DNA from: an uncultured Candidatus Saccharibacteria bacterium | GTDB taxonomy: Bacteria; Patescibacteriota; Saccharimonadia; Saccharimonadales; Saccharimonadaceae | Direction of reading: 5' to 3' | DNA length: 40,169 bases | NCBI GenBank assembly: GCA_937858705.1 | Contig: CALLZM010000008.1 | Coordinates: forward strand, 1 to 40,169 | Shown: piece after piece, positions 7,386 to 15,229 of the stretch | Numbering within the stretch: the first letter of the stretch is position 1 | How the letters are laid out: the number at the start of each line of letters is the position of its first letter | Position numbers and translations under genes: made by a program | Notes under the pieces: model-generated | The model's input: the letters and a program-made list of their open reading frames with translations, nothing else | What the model was told of the DNA's origin: nothing | The model's database searches: none

Positions 7386-7448
7386 ATTGTACTCTCTTGT
7401 CCTCACGAACTCAATTCGGTTGTTGCTACCCGTTTTATATGCTACCAT
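7386..7448. promoter_or_regulatory. Divergent promoters for the PAP2 gene and trpS
   Basis: Minus strand: TACAAT at 7386-7391. Plus strand: TTGTTG (7420-7425), 17-nt spacer, TACCAT (7443-7448), then 6 nt to the trpS ATG. Neither leader has space for a ribosome site. Confidence 0.55.
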
Positions 7449-7454
7449 TACCCT

Positions 7455-8486
7455 ATGACAAAGCAAGTGATTTTAACTGGTATTCGCGCTAACAATGACC
7501 TCCATATTGGCAACTATTTTGGTGGTATGCTACCGCTTATCGATATGGCCAAAAAGCATTCTAGCAACTATCGCATACACATGTTTATCCCCGACCTCCA
7601 TAGTTTCACGACACCCATCGACCACTCGCTGCTCTTCGAGAGTATTCTGAATAATGCTAGGGTGTATGCAGCCGCTGGCCTGCCTCTCCATGATGATGCA
7701 ATAGCATTGTATCGACAAAGCCATATATCGGCTCATAGCGAGCTCACCTGGATACTCGATTGCTTTACTGGCATGGGCGAAATGGGTCGTATGACGCAAT
7801 ACAAAGATAAATCAGCCAAGCTTGGCGATGATCAGATCACGGTCGGGCTCTTCAATTACCCGGTTCTTATGGCAGCCGACATATTGCTCTATGACGCAAA
7901 CTATATTCCGGTTGGCGATGACCAAACGCAGCATATTGAGTTTACACGCGATATTGCTACTCGATTCAATAACCGTTTCGGCGAAGTATTTGTCATACCT
8001 GAACCCGCATCTAAGCAGCATGAATTTTTCGGCAAAGACCAAGGTTTGCGCATCAAAGACCTTGCAGATCCGTTGAAAAAAATGAGTAAGTCGGACGAAA
8101 CTGGCAAAGGAGTACTGTTTCTCACCGACTCGCCAGACCTTGCTCGCAAAAAAATCATGTCTGCCACCACCGACGATAGGGCATCTGTACAATACGACCG
8201 AGAAAATCAGCCAGGCATTACTAATCTCATCGACATCTTGGCACTACTCCGGGGCACAGATCCGCAAGCTGTCGCCAACGAATATAGTGGCATGAGTCGT
8301 TACGGTGATTTCAAGACTATCGTTGCCGATGAAGTGGCTCATTTCCTTGCCCAATTCCAAGAACGACTCGCCAATATCGATGATGCCGAACTATTCGCCA
8401 AATTAGAGTCTAGCGAAAAAGCTATGAATGACATCGCAAATGAAACACTTCTCCGCGCTCAAAAAGCTATTGGTTTGCGTCAGTAG
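7455..8486 (+). CDS. trpS: Tryptophanyl-tRNA synthetase
   Basis: 343 residues, class I synthetase that charges tRNA-Trp. The HIGH-type motif is ANNDLHIGNYFGG near residue 15, and the KMSKS loop is LKKMSKSDETGKGV near residue 208. Tryptophan-pocket features (GDDQTQHIEFTRDIA) lie in the middle. No extra domains. The start is fixed by a promoter whose -10 lies 6 nt upstream; no Shine-Dalgarno is present. Confidence 0.97.
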   Translation: MTKQVILTGIRANNDLHIGNYFGGMLPLIDMAKKHSSNYRIHMFIPDLHSFTTPIDHSLLFESILNNARVYAAAGLPLHDDAIALYRQSHISAHSELTWILDCFTGMGEMGRMTQYKDKSAKLGDDQITVGLFNYPVLMAADILLYDANYIPVGDDQTQHIEFTRDIATRFNNRFGEVFVIPEPASKQHEFFGKDQGLRIKDLADPLKKMSKSDETGKGVLFLTDSPDLARKKIMSATTDDRASVQYDRENQPGITNLIDILALLRGTDPQAVANEYSGMSRYGDFKTIVADEVAHFLAQFQERLANIDDAELFAKLESSEKAMNDIANETLLRAQKAIGLRQ

Positions 8487-8589
8487 CGCATGCCCGTGCA
8501 AAGCTCATCCATGCTTTAAATTCTATTATGTTTATGTTTTACTGTAATTAGTATCATAAGAGCAAAATAGAATAGAAAGGTCCAAATAT

Positions 8590-9255
8590 ATGAGAAATAA
8601 CGAAAAAGGGGTTGGAGCAATAGAAATATTACTCATAATCATTGTTATCGGGCTAATGATTGCCGTAGGATGGCTATTTTTCGATAGGCAGCAGAGCAAA
8701 ACTGCTGACACAACATCAGAGCAAAATAACAGTCAAACCAATGAATCTCAAAGTGCTGAAACCGCGGATAAGCCAGATGAAACGACTGGTTGGTTCACCT
8801 ATGCATCACCTGCTAACACCTACAACGCCAAAATTCCTGATGGATGGAACCTCGATGATATTTCAGCTGCTGGTACAGATGGCCTGTGGGCATGGAGCAG
8901 CGCGTCAATTCAACACACTCCTGGAAAGAAAGCTACAGTTACGAAAGTTGAAGGCGGACGAGATGGCGCGTCAATCGCTTTTGCACTAGTGTACGACTAC
9001 AAAGATCGGAATAATTTCAGCCTAGAGGGATCTGTGCAAAAAATATACAAAACAGATAGTGGATATGCCGTATCTAAATATCATTTCGTAGAACCTGGGC
9101 GAGAAGGTATGCATCCGCCAAAAGGCACAATTACATACTCATACGACATCACCCACCAAGCAAAACGCGTTGCCATAACACACACTATTCTCCCTGGCGA
9201 AACCGACCAATCCGCCCTCATAGAAAAAATGATAAATACTTTAAAGATAAAATAA
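8590..9255 (+). CDS. Type IV pilin-like (pseudopilin) protein
   Basis: 221 residues. The N terminus has a prepilin-like leader: after the short basic MRNNEKG comes VGAIEILLIIIVIGLM, with Glu at position +5 after the Gly, as prepilin peptidase substrates require. This helix would anchor it in the membrane and pack into a pilus. A Ser/Thr/Asn-rich linker (residues 40-65) leads to a soluble outer domain with many aromatic residues (WFTYASPANTYNAKIPDGW). AGAAAGG lies 11 nt before ATG 8590. No other pilus gene is in the window; a plain membrane-anchored surface protein is the alternative. Confidence 0.7.
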   Translation: MRNNEKGVGAIEILLIIIVIGLMIAVGWLFFDRQQSKTADTTSEQNNSQTNESQSAETADKPDETTGWFTYASPANTYNAKIPDGWNLDDISAAGTDGLWAWSSASIQHTPGKKATVTKVEGGRDGASIAFALVYDYKDRNNFSLEGSVQKIYKTDSGYAVSKYHFVEPGREGMHPPKGTITYSYDITHQAKRVAITHTILPGETDQSALIEKMINTLKIK

Positions 9256-9301
9256 CAGTCACATACAAATAGCTAGACCATTCTTCATAACCGTACGCGC
9301 C

Positions 9302-9331
9302 TTGACAATATAGCCATATGTGTGTTATAAT
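9302..9331 (+). promoter_or_regulatory. Consensus sigma70-type promoter, leaderless spacing
   Basis: TTGACA (9302-9307), 18-nt spacer, TATAAT (9326-9331) with TG one base upstream. The first ATG follows after six bases (GTAAAT). This is the best promoter in the window and the clearest leaderless case. Confidence 0.8.
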
Positions 9332-9337
9332 GTAAAT

Positions 9338-10011
9338 ATGAGACCCGAATTCATACAACCTTCCGAAAAATTTGACTGGGACACTCGGCCCCCTATTCCT
9401 CGTGCAGATTGGTTTACTCGAGCTTTAGTAGGGGGGGGGTACTGCCACAAGACTTTGACATGTCGCAAGTTGCCCCGGTTGCCATTGGCATTGCTAAGCC
9501 TATTGGTGCAACAACCGAAGCAATTCGCATATCTATGGCGGTAGAACCTCATTCAAGAGATCTTACCGAACCACCAACTACCCACGGCAGCTACAATCCA
9601 CACTATCACATAAAAGCACACACCCAAAAGCAATTAGAACAAGCAACTGCTGGCATTAAAAAAGGGCCCAAAGCACATTTACCCTTTGACACCACCATAT
9701 ATCCTGGGTTCCTATTCCCCCACATTGCAGGCGGCACCCTTTTACTCGACTCAGTGCAGACCGATCCAGCGTGTACCACAAAAAAAGTACGCGAGATTGG
9801 AGAACAAATCTCTGATCAGTACCAGCTCAAGACCATTTACGCAGGAACGGATAGAATCACGGGAGGACAGAATCTTCCGCCTATATGTTTTTCAGTCCCT
9901 ACGGTTGCTCGGATGGCTCTTGAAAAGCAAGTGACAGCAAAAGGCCGCCGCCAGAGCCTCTCAGACAGATTTGCCAGAGCAGCGGCAGACCTGATGCACT
10001 TGGGTGGATAA
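9338..10011 (+). pseudogene. Unknown protein gene frameshifted at a nine-G tract
   Basis: A perfect promoter points at ATG 9338 (MRPEFIQPSEKFDWDTRPPI), but this frame ends at 9544. The long downstream frame (to 10011) has no credible start. The frames meet at G9 (9431-9439): one extra G, loss of two, or a -1 ribosomal slip joins ALVGGG to VLPQDFDMSQVAPVAIG and gives about 224 residues. The product is soluble, with no recognised domain; YIPG-like and Gly-rich turns and HIAGGTLLLDSVQTD are notable. It may be phase-variable, may use programmed frameshifting, may be broken, or the base count may be a sequencing error. Confidence 0.6.
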
Positions 10012-10038
10012 TACATATCTAGAAGTAGACCTTTCTGC

Positions 10039-10395
10039 CTATAGTTGCGACTCAAACATACGGTAGAACGCGCCTTTTTTCACGATAAGTTCATCGCATG
10101 TCCCCTGTTCAACTATCTTGCCGTCTTGCATCATATACGCAACATCGGCTTTCTTAATGGTTGTTAATCGATGTGATATGGCTATGATTGTTTTTTTCTT
10201 GTCGGCGAACAGCTGCTTGAAAATTCGTGCTTCGGCAAGTGCGTCTATAGCACTCGTCGGTTCGTCTAATATAATCACCGGTGCGTCACGATAAAAGTTT
10301 CGCGCAAGCGCTAGGCGCTGCCACTGCCCACCCGATAAGTCAACGCCAGGTGCACCATCTTCGTCTTCAATCCACGGGCTAAGGGCTGTATAGGG
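10039..10395 (-). pseudogene. ABC transporter ATPase, C-terminal fragment
   Basis: About 110 residues of an exporter-type nucleotide-binding domain: signature LSGGQWQRLALARN, Walker B VIILDEPTSAID, H-loop AISHRLTT and the end DGKIVEQGTCDELI. The Walker A half and the membrane domain are missing. Upstream of WIEDEDGAPGV the frame stays open but has no ABC character; the plus strand there codes for a recombinase remnant instead. The boundary near 10390-10425 therefore looks like a deletion or insertion junction. It cannot be functional alone. Confidence 0.85.
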
Positions 10396-10423
10396 ACAAG
10401 ATAATGCAATAATTCTATCTTGT

Positions 10424-10780
10424 ACCAATGGACTAAATCGGCGACTTGAGCAGTTAAAACTAGAGCGAGGCAAAGCTATTAGAAATGCGCTCAATAGTAA
10501 CTTCAGTGAGGACATGATAAAAGATACACTTGATGCTATTGAGAAGGATATAAAGGATACTAGCAATGAACTTGAAGCTATCAATGAAATAGAGCAAGAC
10601 TTCATCGAGTTCGCCATTGATTTCGTAGAGAACTTACGCACAAAATTCTGGGAGTTAAACGCTGAAGATATTGCAATATGTAAACAGTTGCTATTTCCAG
10701 ACGGTTTTTCCGTATCACGAGACAAAAAAGTTTACACCCCCCACAATTAGCGACATTTACAGAGTAACGACCAAAGAAAA
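10424..10780 (+). pseudogene. Serine recombinase, C-terminal fragment with frameshift
   Basis: The frame reads as the coiled-coil and tail of a large serine recombinase: LNRRLEQLKLERGKAIRNAL, a charged helix, FVENLRTKFWELNAEDIAI and the typical ending LLFPDGFSVSRDKKVYTP. A C6 tract (10737-10742) breaks the frame; the next frame continues TISDIYRVTTK, as family members do. The catalytic resolvase domain is absent. The 3' end lies about 30 nt from the 3' end of tRNA-Gln. It is a relic of an integrative element. Confidence 0.75.
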
Positions 10781-10809
10781 AACACCTGCTAATACAGATG
10801 TTTCTACTT

Positions 10810-10884
10810 TGGCTGGGGATGAGGGATTCGAACCCCCGAATGCCAGGACCAGAACCTGGTGCCTTACCACTTGGCGAATCCCCA
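10810..10884 (-). tRNA. tRNA-Gln (CTG)
   Basis: The cloverleaf is complete: acceptor TGGGGAT/ATCCCCA, anticodon stem CCAGG/CCTGG with loop TTCTGGT (anticodon CTG), T arm GGGGGTTCGAATCCC. Discriminator G, and CCA is encoded. A TATAAT lies upstream on the minus strand at about 10900. Confidence 0.96.
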
Positions 10885-10928
10885 GTGCATAGTACAGTTT
10901 TGTATTATACACGACCCCCTCGCTCTTG

Positions 10929-11564
10929 TTAAGGGCGAGCTAGCTTCTTCAGCTCACTCTCCGTCGTATTCGCACCGAAAGCTGGCATGCCAGTCTCTAA
11001 AGCCCTACCACTTGCTAAATCACCTATAACCAATGCGTCAAAACCAATAGCATCGACCACTTGAGCGACCACAACCACACCCTCATGGTCATTGCCAGCT
11101 ATAGCAATTGCCTTCCGTCTAGACGCACCTCTAGGGCGAGCCTCATCCAGCAAATGATGATATCCCATATGATTCAGCGCCTTTATCACTCTCGCTGACG
11201 CAAAATACCGTTGCACCTCTTCACTTTGACTCATCTCTCCTGGAATAATATCTGACAATTCGCCATCAACCTCTGGCCAGTAATTCATCGCATCGACCAC
11301 AATGTTTCCAGAAAATAAACTACTATCGATGTGCCGAAAATTCTTCAGAGGTATCGCCAATATCACCAAGCCAGCCTTTTTTGCAAGCTTTTCAGTAGTC
11401 ACTGCCTGCGCACCTGGCGCTAAAACCTCAACACTCAGAGCAATCTTTGACGGGTCTCCTGAACCAGATATATACACTTCATACCCAGCTCGGAGACATA
11501 GCTGTGCGAGCACTATACCGAGTTTACCAGCACCTACAATACCGATGGTCGCAGGTCCAGACAC
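10929..11564 (-). CDS. NAD(P)-binding reductase, F420-dependent NADP reductase-like
   Basis: 211 residues. An N-terminal Rossmann fold carries GIVGAGKLGIVLA (GxGxxG). VILAIPLKNF follows in the position typical of the NADPH:F420 oxidoreductase and ProC-like family, then NIVVDAMNYWPEVDG. The later part (VIKALNHMGYHHLLDEARP and the ending GRALETGMPAFG) also matches that group. The start is a GTG that shares its first G with the last base of the upstream stop (TAGTG), so translation is coupled to the luciferase-like gene. It probably passes electrons between NADP(H) and a flavin or deazaflavin; which cofactor cannot be decided here. Confidence 0.75.
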   Translation of the reverse strand: MSGPATIGIVGAGKLGIVLAQLCLRAGYEVYISGSGDPSKIALSVEVLAPGAQAVTTEKLAKKAGLVILAIPLKNFRHIDSSLFSGNIVVDAMNYWPEVDGELSDIIPGEMSQSEEVQRYFASARVIKALNHMGYHHLLDEARPRGASRRKAIAIAGNDHEGVVVVAQVVDAIGFDALVIGDLASGRALETGMPAFGANTTESELKKLARP

Positions 11565-12607
11565 TATTCTTCCCCTAGTAATGCACGGACCCGAGGAATC
11601 ACCTCCCCGCCATACAGCTCGATCATCCGTTCACGGTCTCCTACCATTGTTGGGCCAAAACCGTACACAATGTCAAACCTCTCGATATCGAGCATTCGTA
11701 TGGTCGCCGCCATCTTTTGCGCCACCGTTTCTGGAGAACCAACATACAGCGAACCCTGTGAAATCTCTTGTTCAAACTGTTCTCGAGTAATATTCGGCCA
11801 GCCCCTCGTTCGCCCCACTCGTTCATGATGAAGCTTAAATAGCGGCCAAAATAGCTCTTTCGCTTCTCTATCCGTCTCGGCTATAAACCCCGGAGAGTGT
11901 ATGCCGACAGGCTGGATGGCATGTCCGTTCGATTTCAACGCACGATGATACAGCTCGATAAGCGGTTTAAATCGCCGCGGTGAGCCACCGATAACAGCAA
12001 GCATGAGTGGAAAACCATATTTTGCCGCACGAATAACTGATTGTGGCGAACCACCCACTCCTACAAGCGTCGCCAGCTTCCCCGACTCAGTCTTTGGGAA
12101 AATATCTGCTTCATCAAGACTTGGCCGCGTTGTACCCTCCCACGATACTGGTGTTTCCTTGAGTATCCGAGCAAAGAGTTCTATCTTCTCTTCAAATAAT
12201 ATCTCGTAGTCCCGTAAGTCATAGCCAAATAAGGGAAAAGACTCGGTAAACGAACCTCGGCCAAGAATTACCTGGGCTCTCCCATTCGACAGCGCATCAA
12301 GTGTTGAAAACCGTTGGTACACTCGCACTGGATCGCCTGAACTCAGCACCGTCACCGCCGAGGCAAGCTTGATGTGCTTTGTCTTGCCTGCAATACCCGC
12401 CAAAACCATTTCTGGACTCGATATCGCATATTCAAACCGATGATGCTCACCCAAACCTATCGCATCGATACCAAGCTTATCCGCCATGACCGCCTCTTTG
12501 ACTACCTGTCGTATCGATGCTGCACCACTCAAAAGATTACCATTATTATCTCGAGCAATATCACCAAATGAATCAATGCCAAATTCTATCTTTTTCTGTC
12601 TTGTCAT
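11564..12607 (-). CDS. Luciferase-like flavin/F420-dependent monooxygenase (LLM class)
   Basis: 347 residues, a TIM-barrel of the bacterial luciferase superfamily, which uses FMN or F420. Recognisable features are DAIGLGEHHRFEYAISSPE (near residue 50), LASAVTVLSSGDPVRVYQRF, DALSNGRAQVILGRGSF and the C-terminal YVGSPETVAQKMAA. It is first in a two-gene operon with the reductase, stop and start overlapping by one base, which suggests the pair share a reduced cofactor. The minus-strand -10 TATAAT at 12638-12643 leaves a leader with AGAGAGG before the ATG. The substrate is unknown. Confidence 0.88.
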   Translation of the reverse strand: MTRQKKIEFGIDSFGDIARDNNGNLLSGAASIRQVVKEAVMADKLGIDAIGLGEHHRFEYAISSPEMVLAGIAGKTKHIKLASAVTVLSSGDPVRVYQRFSTLDALSNGRAQVILGRGSFTESFPLFGYDLRDYEILFEEKIELFARILKETPVSWEGTTRPSLDEADIFPKTESGKLATLVGVGGSPQSVIRAAKYGFPLMLAVIGGSPRRFKPLIELYHRALKSNGHAIQPVGIHSPGFIAETDREAKELFWPLFKLHHERVGRTRGWPNITREQFEQEISQGSLYVGSPETVAQKMAATIRMLDIERFDIVYGFGPTMVGDRERMIELYGGEVIPRVRALLGEE

Positions 12608-12637
12608 ACGCCTCTCTTCTCATTTGCAGTACTCTGT

Positions 12638-12643
12638 ATTATA
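12638..12643 (-). promoter_or_regulatory. -10 box of the monooxygenase operon
   Basis: TATAAT on the minus strand, 30 nt before the ATG, with a poor -35 (ATGCTT). Confidence 0.45.
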
Positions 12644-12694
12644 CCAGCTCTTCCCCCAGGAAGCATAAGCCTGTTGTATTTTATACAAACTGCC

Positions 12695-12723
12695 TTGTAA
12701 TGGTCTCCTTAAAACAGTAGTAT
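12695..12723 (+). promoter_or_regulatory. Possible promoter of candidate small RNA 3
   Basis: TTGTAA (12695-12700), 17-nt spacer, TAGTAT (12718-12723). It matches only moderately, but is followed by a hairpin unit without an ORF. Confidence 0.35.
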
Positions 12724-12729
12724 AGACAT

Positions 12730-12825
12730 AAGCGAACATACAAAAACAAAAATCACCAAAAAAGTATACTTCGCTCTACGATATCCACCACAACTATGAT
12801 TGGAGGGGCTTTCCCCTCCATTTCG
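12730..12825 (+). ncRNA. Candidate small RNA 3 (about 95 nt)
   Basis: Begins with a stem AGCGAA-ATAC (12731-12741) pairing with GTAT-TTCGCT (12764-12775), which holds out a 22-nt A-rich loop. Then come a short single-stranded part and the hairpin GGAGGGG (12802-12808) with CCCCTCC (12813-12819) followed by ATTTCGTTTT, a weak terminator. There is no coding potential on either strand here. The family is not recognised, and the U tract is imperfect. Confidence 0.4.
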
Positions 12826-12845
12826 TTTTCTATAAGAAATGGTAT

Positions 12846-12876
12846 AAAAAAAAGCCGGCTGTTTTATTGGCCGGCT
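12846..12876 (-). terminator. Intrinsic terminator of the small membrane-protein gene
   Basis: On the minus strand, AGCCGGC (12876-12870) pairs with GCCGGCT (12859-12853), with a 10-nt loop, followed by T8. It ends transcription 24 nt after the stop at 12900. Confidence 0.9.
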
Positions 12877-12899
12877 GTTTCTTTAGCTTGAAGAGCTAT

Positions 12900-13226
12900 T
12901 TATTTCTTTGAAGCTTGGTCGAGGTATACACCGATGCCCCCTGAAGTACCAGCTATCGCATTGAACACGAGTCCATGTACATAGCCGATAAGCCAGCCAA
13001 TCGCAAAGTAGACAAGCGGTAGAATAATGATACCGAGAGCTCCTGTAACAAGACCGAATGAAAGTCCCGCCAAAACGCTACTTGTCTCTTGTGTGAGATT
13101 GATAGTGACGCGAAGCGAATAAACGATCGCGACAAAAAAACCAATAGCTGCAGCCAACACGCCCTCAAATAACGCAATCGAGCTCGCTTGTACACCAGTT
13201 ACTACAGTTTTTGTACCTTTAGCCAT
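12900..13226 (-). CDS. Small membrane protein of unknown function (DUF3566-like ending)
   Basis: 108 residues. Two to three hydrophobic segments (ALFEGVLAAAIGFFVAIVYS; GLVTGALGIIILPLVYFAIG). The ending GLVFNAIAGTSGGIGVYLD recalls the C terminus of small DUF3566-type membrane proteins, but the match is by eye only. GAAGGAGA lies before the ATG. It starts 27 nt after the next membrane gene on the same strand and is closed by a strong terminator, so the two form an operon. Confidence 0.7.
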   Translation of the reverse strand: MAKGTKTVVTGVQASSIALFEGVLAAAIGFFVAIVYSLRVTINLTQETSSVLAGLSFGLVTGALGIIILPLVYFAIGWLIGYVHGLVFNAIAGTSGGIGVYLDQASKK

Positions 13227-13252
13227 GAAATTATCTCCTTCTCTAGCTATAT

Positions 13253-13915
13253 TTACTTACTATTTTTCTGTGCATGCGTATATCCAAGATGCTCTGGAAA
13301 CGCTTCAATGAAAGCTGTTCTTAGTTGAGCAACCCGCATAATAACGGCGCCCGCAATCCAGACGAATATCCACCAGAACGAATCGCTCACTCGTTCAGCA
13401 ACTGTGGCTATAACGCCCTTTGAACCAAGACTTTCCATAGATACACTGCTGCCGATCAAGAAAATACCAGCCATCACAAAGCCCATGCCTACCAGTGAAG
13501 TTGCCAGCGTAACAAGGCTCGAACCGAGCAACGGTGCCGACAAGGCAATATGGAGGCCAATGATGAATCCAGCTAGCGATAGCATGAATAGCACAAAGCC
13601 ATTTTCCGATAGACCAAGCGCTACGCCAAATAGTGTCAATAGAGATGACATACCGAGCGCTACCAAGATAACGAGGGCGATATCAAAGAACGAATATGAC
13701 AATACTGCCATCACAAGTCCGAAGATACACGCTGTTAATATTGCAATGGTCGTGCTAGTGACTCCAGTGCCAAAGATCCCCTGGATGCCAGTAAAACCAA
13801 TGGTAGCACCTACCATAAGCCCCGCTATTGGCAGCATCGCCTTAAATAGTTTCAGCCCCAACAGTCCTATTGCTAGTCCAGCAACTATGAGACAGGTGGC
13901 TATAAAAATCTCCAT
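13253..13915 (-). CDS. Polytopic membrane protein, DUF4203/TMEM198-like
   Basis: 220 residues with about seven Gly-rich hydrophobic segments covering nearly all of residues 5-200. The Gly-spaced helices (GLAIGLLGLKLFKAMLPIAG, GLMVGATIGFTG) resemble the DUF4203/TMEM198 group, a weak assignment. The short C-terminal tail is polar. A GGGGGAAAG site precedes ATG 13915. It heads an operon with the 108-residue membrane protein. Role unknown. Confidence 0.7.
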   Translation of the reverse strand: MEIFIATCLIVAGLAIGLLGLKLFKAMLPIAGLMVGATIGFTGIQGIFGTGVTSTTIAILTACIFGLVMAVLSYSFFDIALVILVALGMSSLLTLFGVALGLSENGFVLFMLSLAGFIIGLHIALSAPLLGSSLVTLATSLVGMGFVMAGIFLIGSSVSMESLGSKGVIATVAERVSDSFWWIFVWIAGAVIMRVAQLRTAFIEAFPEHLGYTHAQKNSK

Positions 13916-13980
13916 TCTTTCCCCCTTTGATCACTAATAGTAGTCTCACAGTAGCATAGCCATAACAAAACTACAATAGG

Positions 13981-14367
13981 CTACTTGCCGCGTTGCTGCG
14001 CCAATGCTTTCTTAAAGAGCACCATCGGTAACAATATACCCGCAAGCACCGAGACGAGCCAGATGATGAGTGGAGCAATAATCCATGCCACCAAGCTGCT
14101 AATTTGTAGCCCGCTCGTAAAAGCAACTGTCAGCAAAAGCACCACAAATGTCGTCACCAAAGCGATACCACCGCGAAACGCCGGTGCGTATTTGATAGCC
14201 ATTTTGAGAACAAATGGCGCTAGCAACACCTGCATGAGCGTAAAAAACAGCACGCTCACAATAAACCCTACCGCATCGATACGAAAATCGGTCACCAAAA
14301 GTGCCGCTGCCAAAAGCCCCAAAGCATTCCCGCAAATCAACAATACTGTCTGAATCATAAACCGCAT
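13981..14367 (-). CDS. Four-helix membrane protein, phage-holin-4 (mycobacterial type) like
   Basis: 128 residues from ATG 14367 with four membrane segments. The length, order of segments and a start like FMIQTVLLICGNALGLLAAA resemble the widespread small membrane family labelled phage holin 4_2, which in chromosomes is not a lysis gene. GGAG lies 5 nt before this ATG; a GTG directly before it is less likely. The transcript comes from a good promoter at 14408-14435, between it and trmD. Confidence 0.65.
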   Translation of the reverse strand: MRFMIQTVLLICGNALGLLAAALLVTDFRIDAVGFIVSVLFFTLMQVLLAPFVLKMAIKYAPAFRGGIALVTTFVVLLLTVAFTSGLQISSLVAWIIAPLIIWLVSVLAGILLPMVLFKKALAQQRGK

Positions 14368-14407
14368 CACAACTCCACACCCCTTTCTCTATTACTGTAT
14401 AAACTTT

Positions 14408-14435
14408 ATTGTAGGCGTTTAATTGGTGCTGTCAA
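14408..14435 (-). promoter_or_regulatory. Sigma70-type promoter of the holin-like gene
   Basis: Minus strand TTGACA (14435-14430), 16-nt spacer, TACAAT (14413-14408). Confidence 0.7.
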
Positions 14436-14449
14436 GCCAAGAGTGTTAT

Positions 14450-15100
14450 TTAGGAAGTCAACGAATGCTCATCACGCCATTTTGCTATTTCGCCGTGATT
14501 GCCGCTTAAAAGTACACTCGGTACGCTCAAGTCATGAAACACCTCCGGCCTCGTGTATTGCGGAAATTCCAGCGTCTTGCCATCGGAAAAACTCTCAATC
14601 TCTGCTGATGTTTCGCCACCAAGTACCCCAGGTAGCAAGCGCACAATGGAATCGATAATCGTCATCGCGGGCAATTCGCCGCCCGTCAACACATAGTCGC
14701 CAACACTGATTTGCTCATCTACCAGCTCTAGTATTCGCTCGTCCACACCCTCATAGCGCCCGCAGATGAAGATATAGCCATGCTCCGCCTCGGCATATTG
14801 CCTCGCCACTTCTTGTCGCCAGCGTGTCCCTCGCGGCGTCATAAGGAGTACTTTAGCCGCCGGATCGTTCTTTTTCGCCTCCAAAACAGCATTCCACAGC
14901 GGCTCCACCATCAAAAGCATGCCGTCACCTCCACCGTATGGCGTATCATCCACTTGCTTTCGTGGGCCCAAACCAAATTCACGCAAATCAACCGTCTCCA
15001 GCGACACAATAGCATCCTTTTGCGCCTTCCACATCATCGAACTCTCGAACACGCCGCATAGCATACCCGGAAACAGCGTAATTACCTGAAATTTTCTCAT
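14450..15100 (-). CDS. trmD: tRNA (guanine-N1)-methyltransferase
   Basis: 216 residues, slightly short for the family. TrmD methylates G37 of tRNAs using SAM through a trefoil-knot fold, preventing frameshifts. Motifs: FQVITLFPGML at the start, DDTPYGGGDGMLLMVEP (near residue 51), ICGRYEGVDERILE and SVGDYVLTGGELPAM (knot and SAM site). The C-terminal helical domain is shortened. Its -10 TACAAT (with TGG before it) lies 7 nt from the ATG, directly after the terminator of khpA, so it is a separate leaderless unit. rimM and rplS, its usual neighbours, are absent here. Confidence 0.97.
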   Translation of the reverse strand: MRKFQVITLFPGMLCGVFESSMMWKAQKDAIVSLETVDLREFGLGPRKQVDDTPYGGGDGMLLMVEPLWNAVLEAKKNDPAAKVLLMTPRGTRWRQEVARQYAEAEHGYIFICGRYEGVDERILELVDEQISVGDYVLTGGELPAMTIIDSIVRLLPGVLGGETSAEIESFSDGKTLEFPQYTRPEVFHDLSVPSVLLSGNHGEIAKWRDEHSLTS

Positions 15101-15107
15101 ACCTTAC

Positions 15108-15116
15108 ATTGTACCA
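15108..15116 (-). promoter_or_regulatory. Extended -10 promoter of trmD, leaderless spacing
   Basis: TGG TACAAT on the minus strand ending 7 nt before the ATG and starting within a few bases of the preceding terminator U tract. Confidence 0.55.
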
Positions 15117-15118
15117 CT

Positions 15119-15144
15119 AAAAAACCACCCGCTATAGGGTGGTT
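15119..15144 (-). terminator. Intrinsic terminator after khpA
   Basis: Minus strand AACCACCC / GGGTGGTT with a 6-nt loop, then T6. It lies between khpA and trmD. Confidence 0.85.
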
Positions 15145-15229
15145 TCTCAGACAAATAAGGCTCTCAACTCTTATCAAGTTGCTCGCATAGAGCTTTTTCA
15201 GTTCTCGCATATGTTTGAACTACTAATGA

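Noticed and set aside
10671-10892. ORF ending in GFEPPNARTRTWCLTTWR across tRNA-Gln
   Set aside because: The latter part is the antisense translation of a tRNA, a well-known artefact; only the YRVTTK part belongs to the recombinase remnant.
13981-14367. Phage lysis holin
   Set aside because: The resemblance is to a chromosomal membrane family of similar size, with no endolysin or phage genes nearby.
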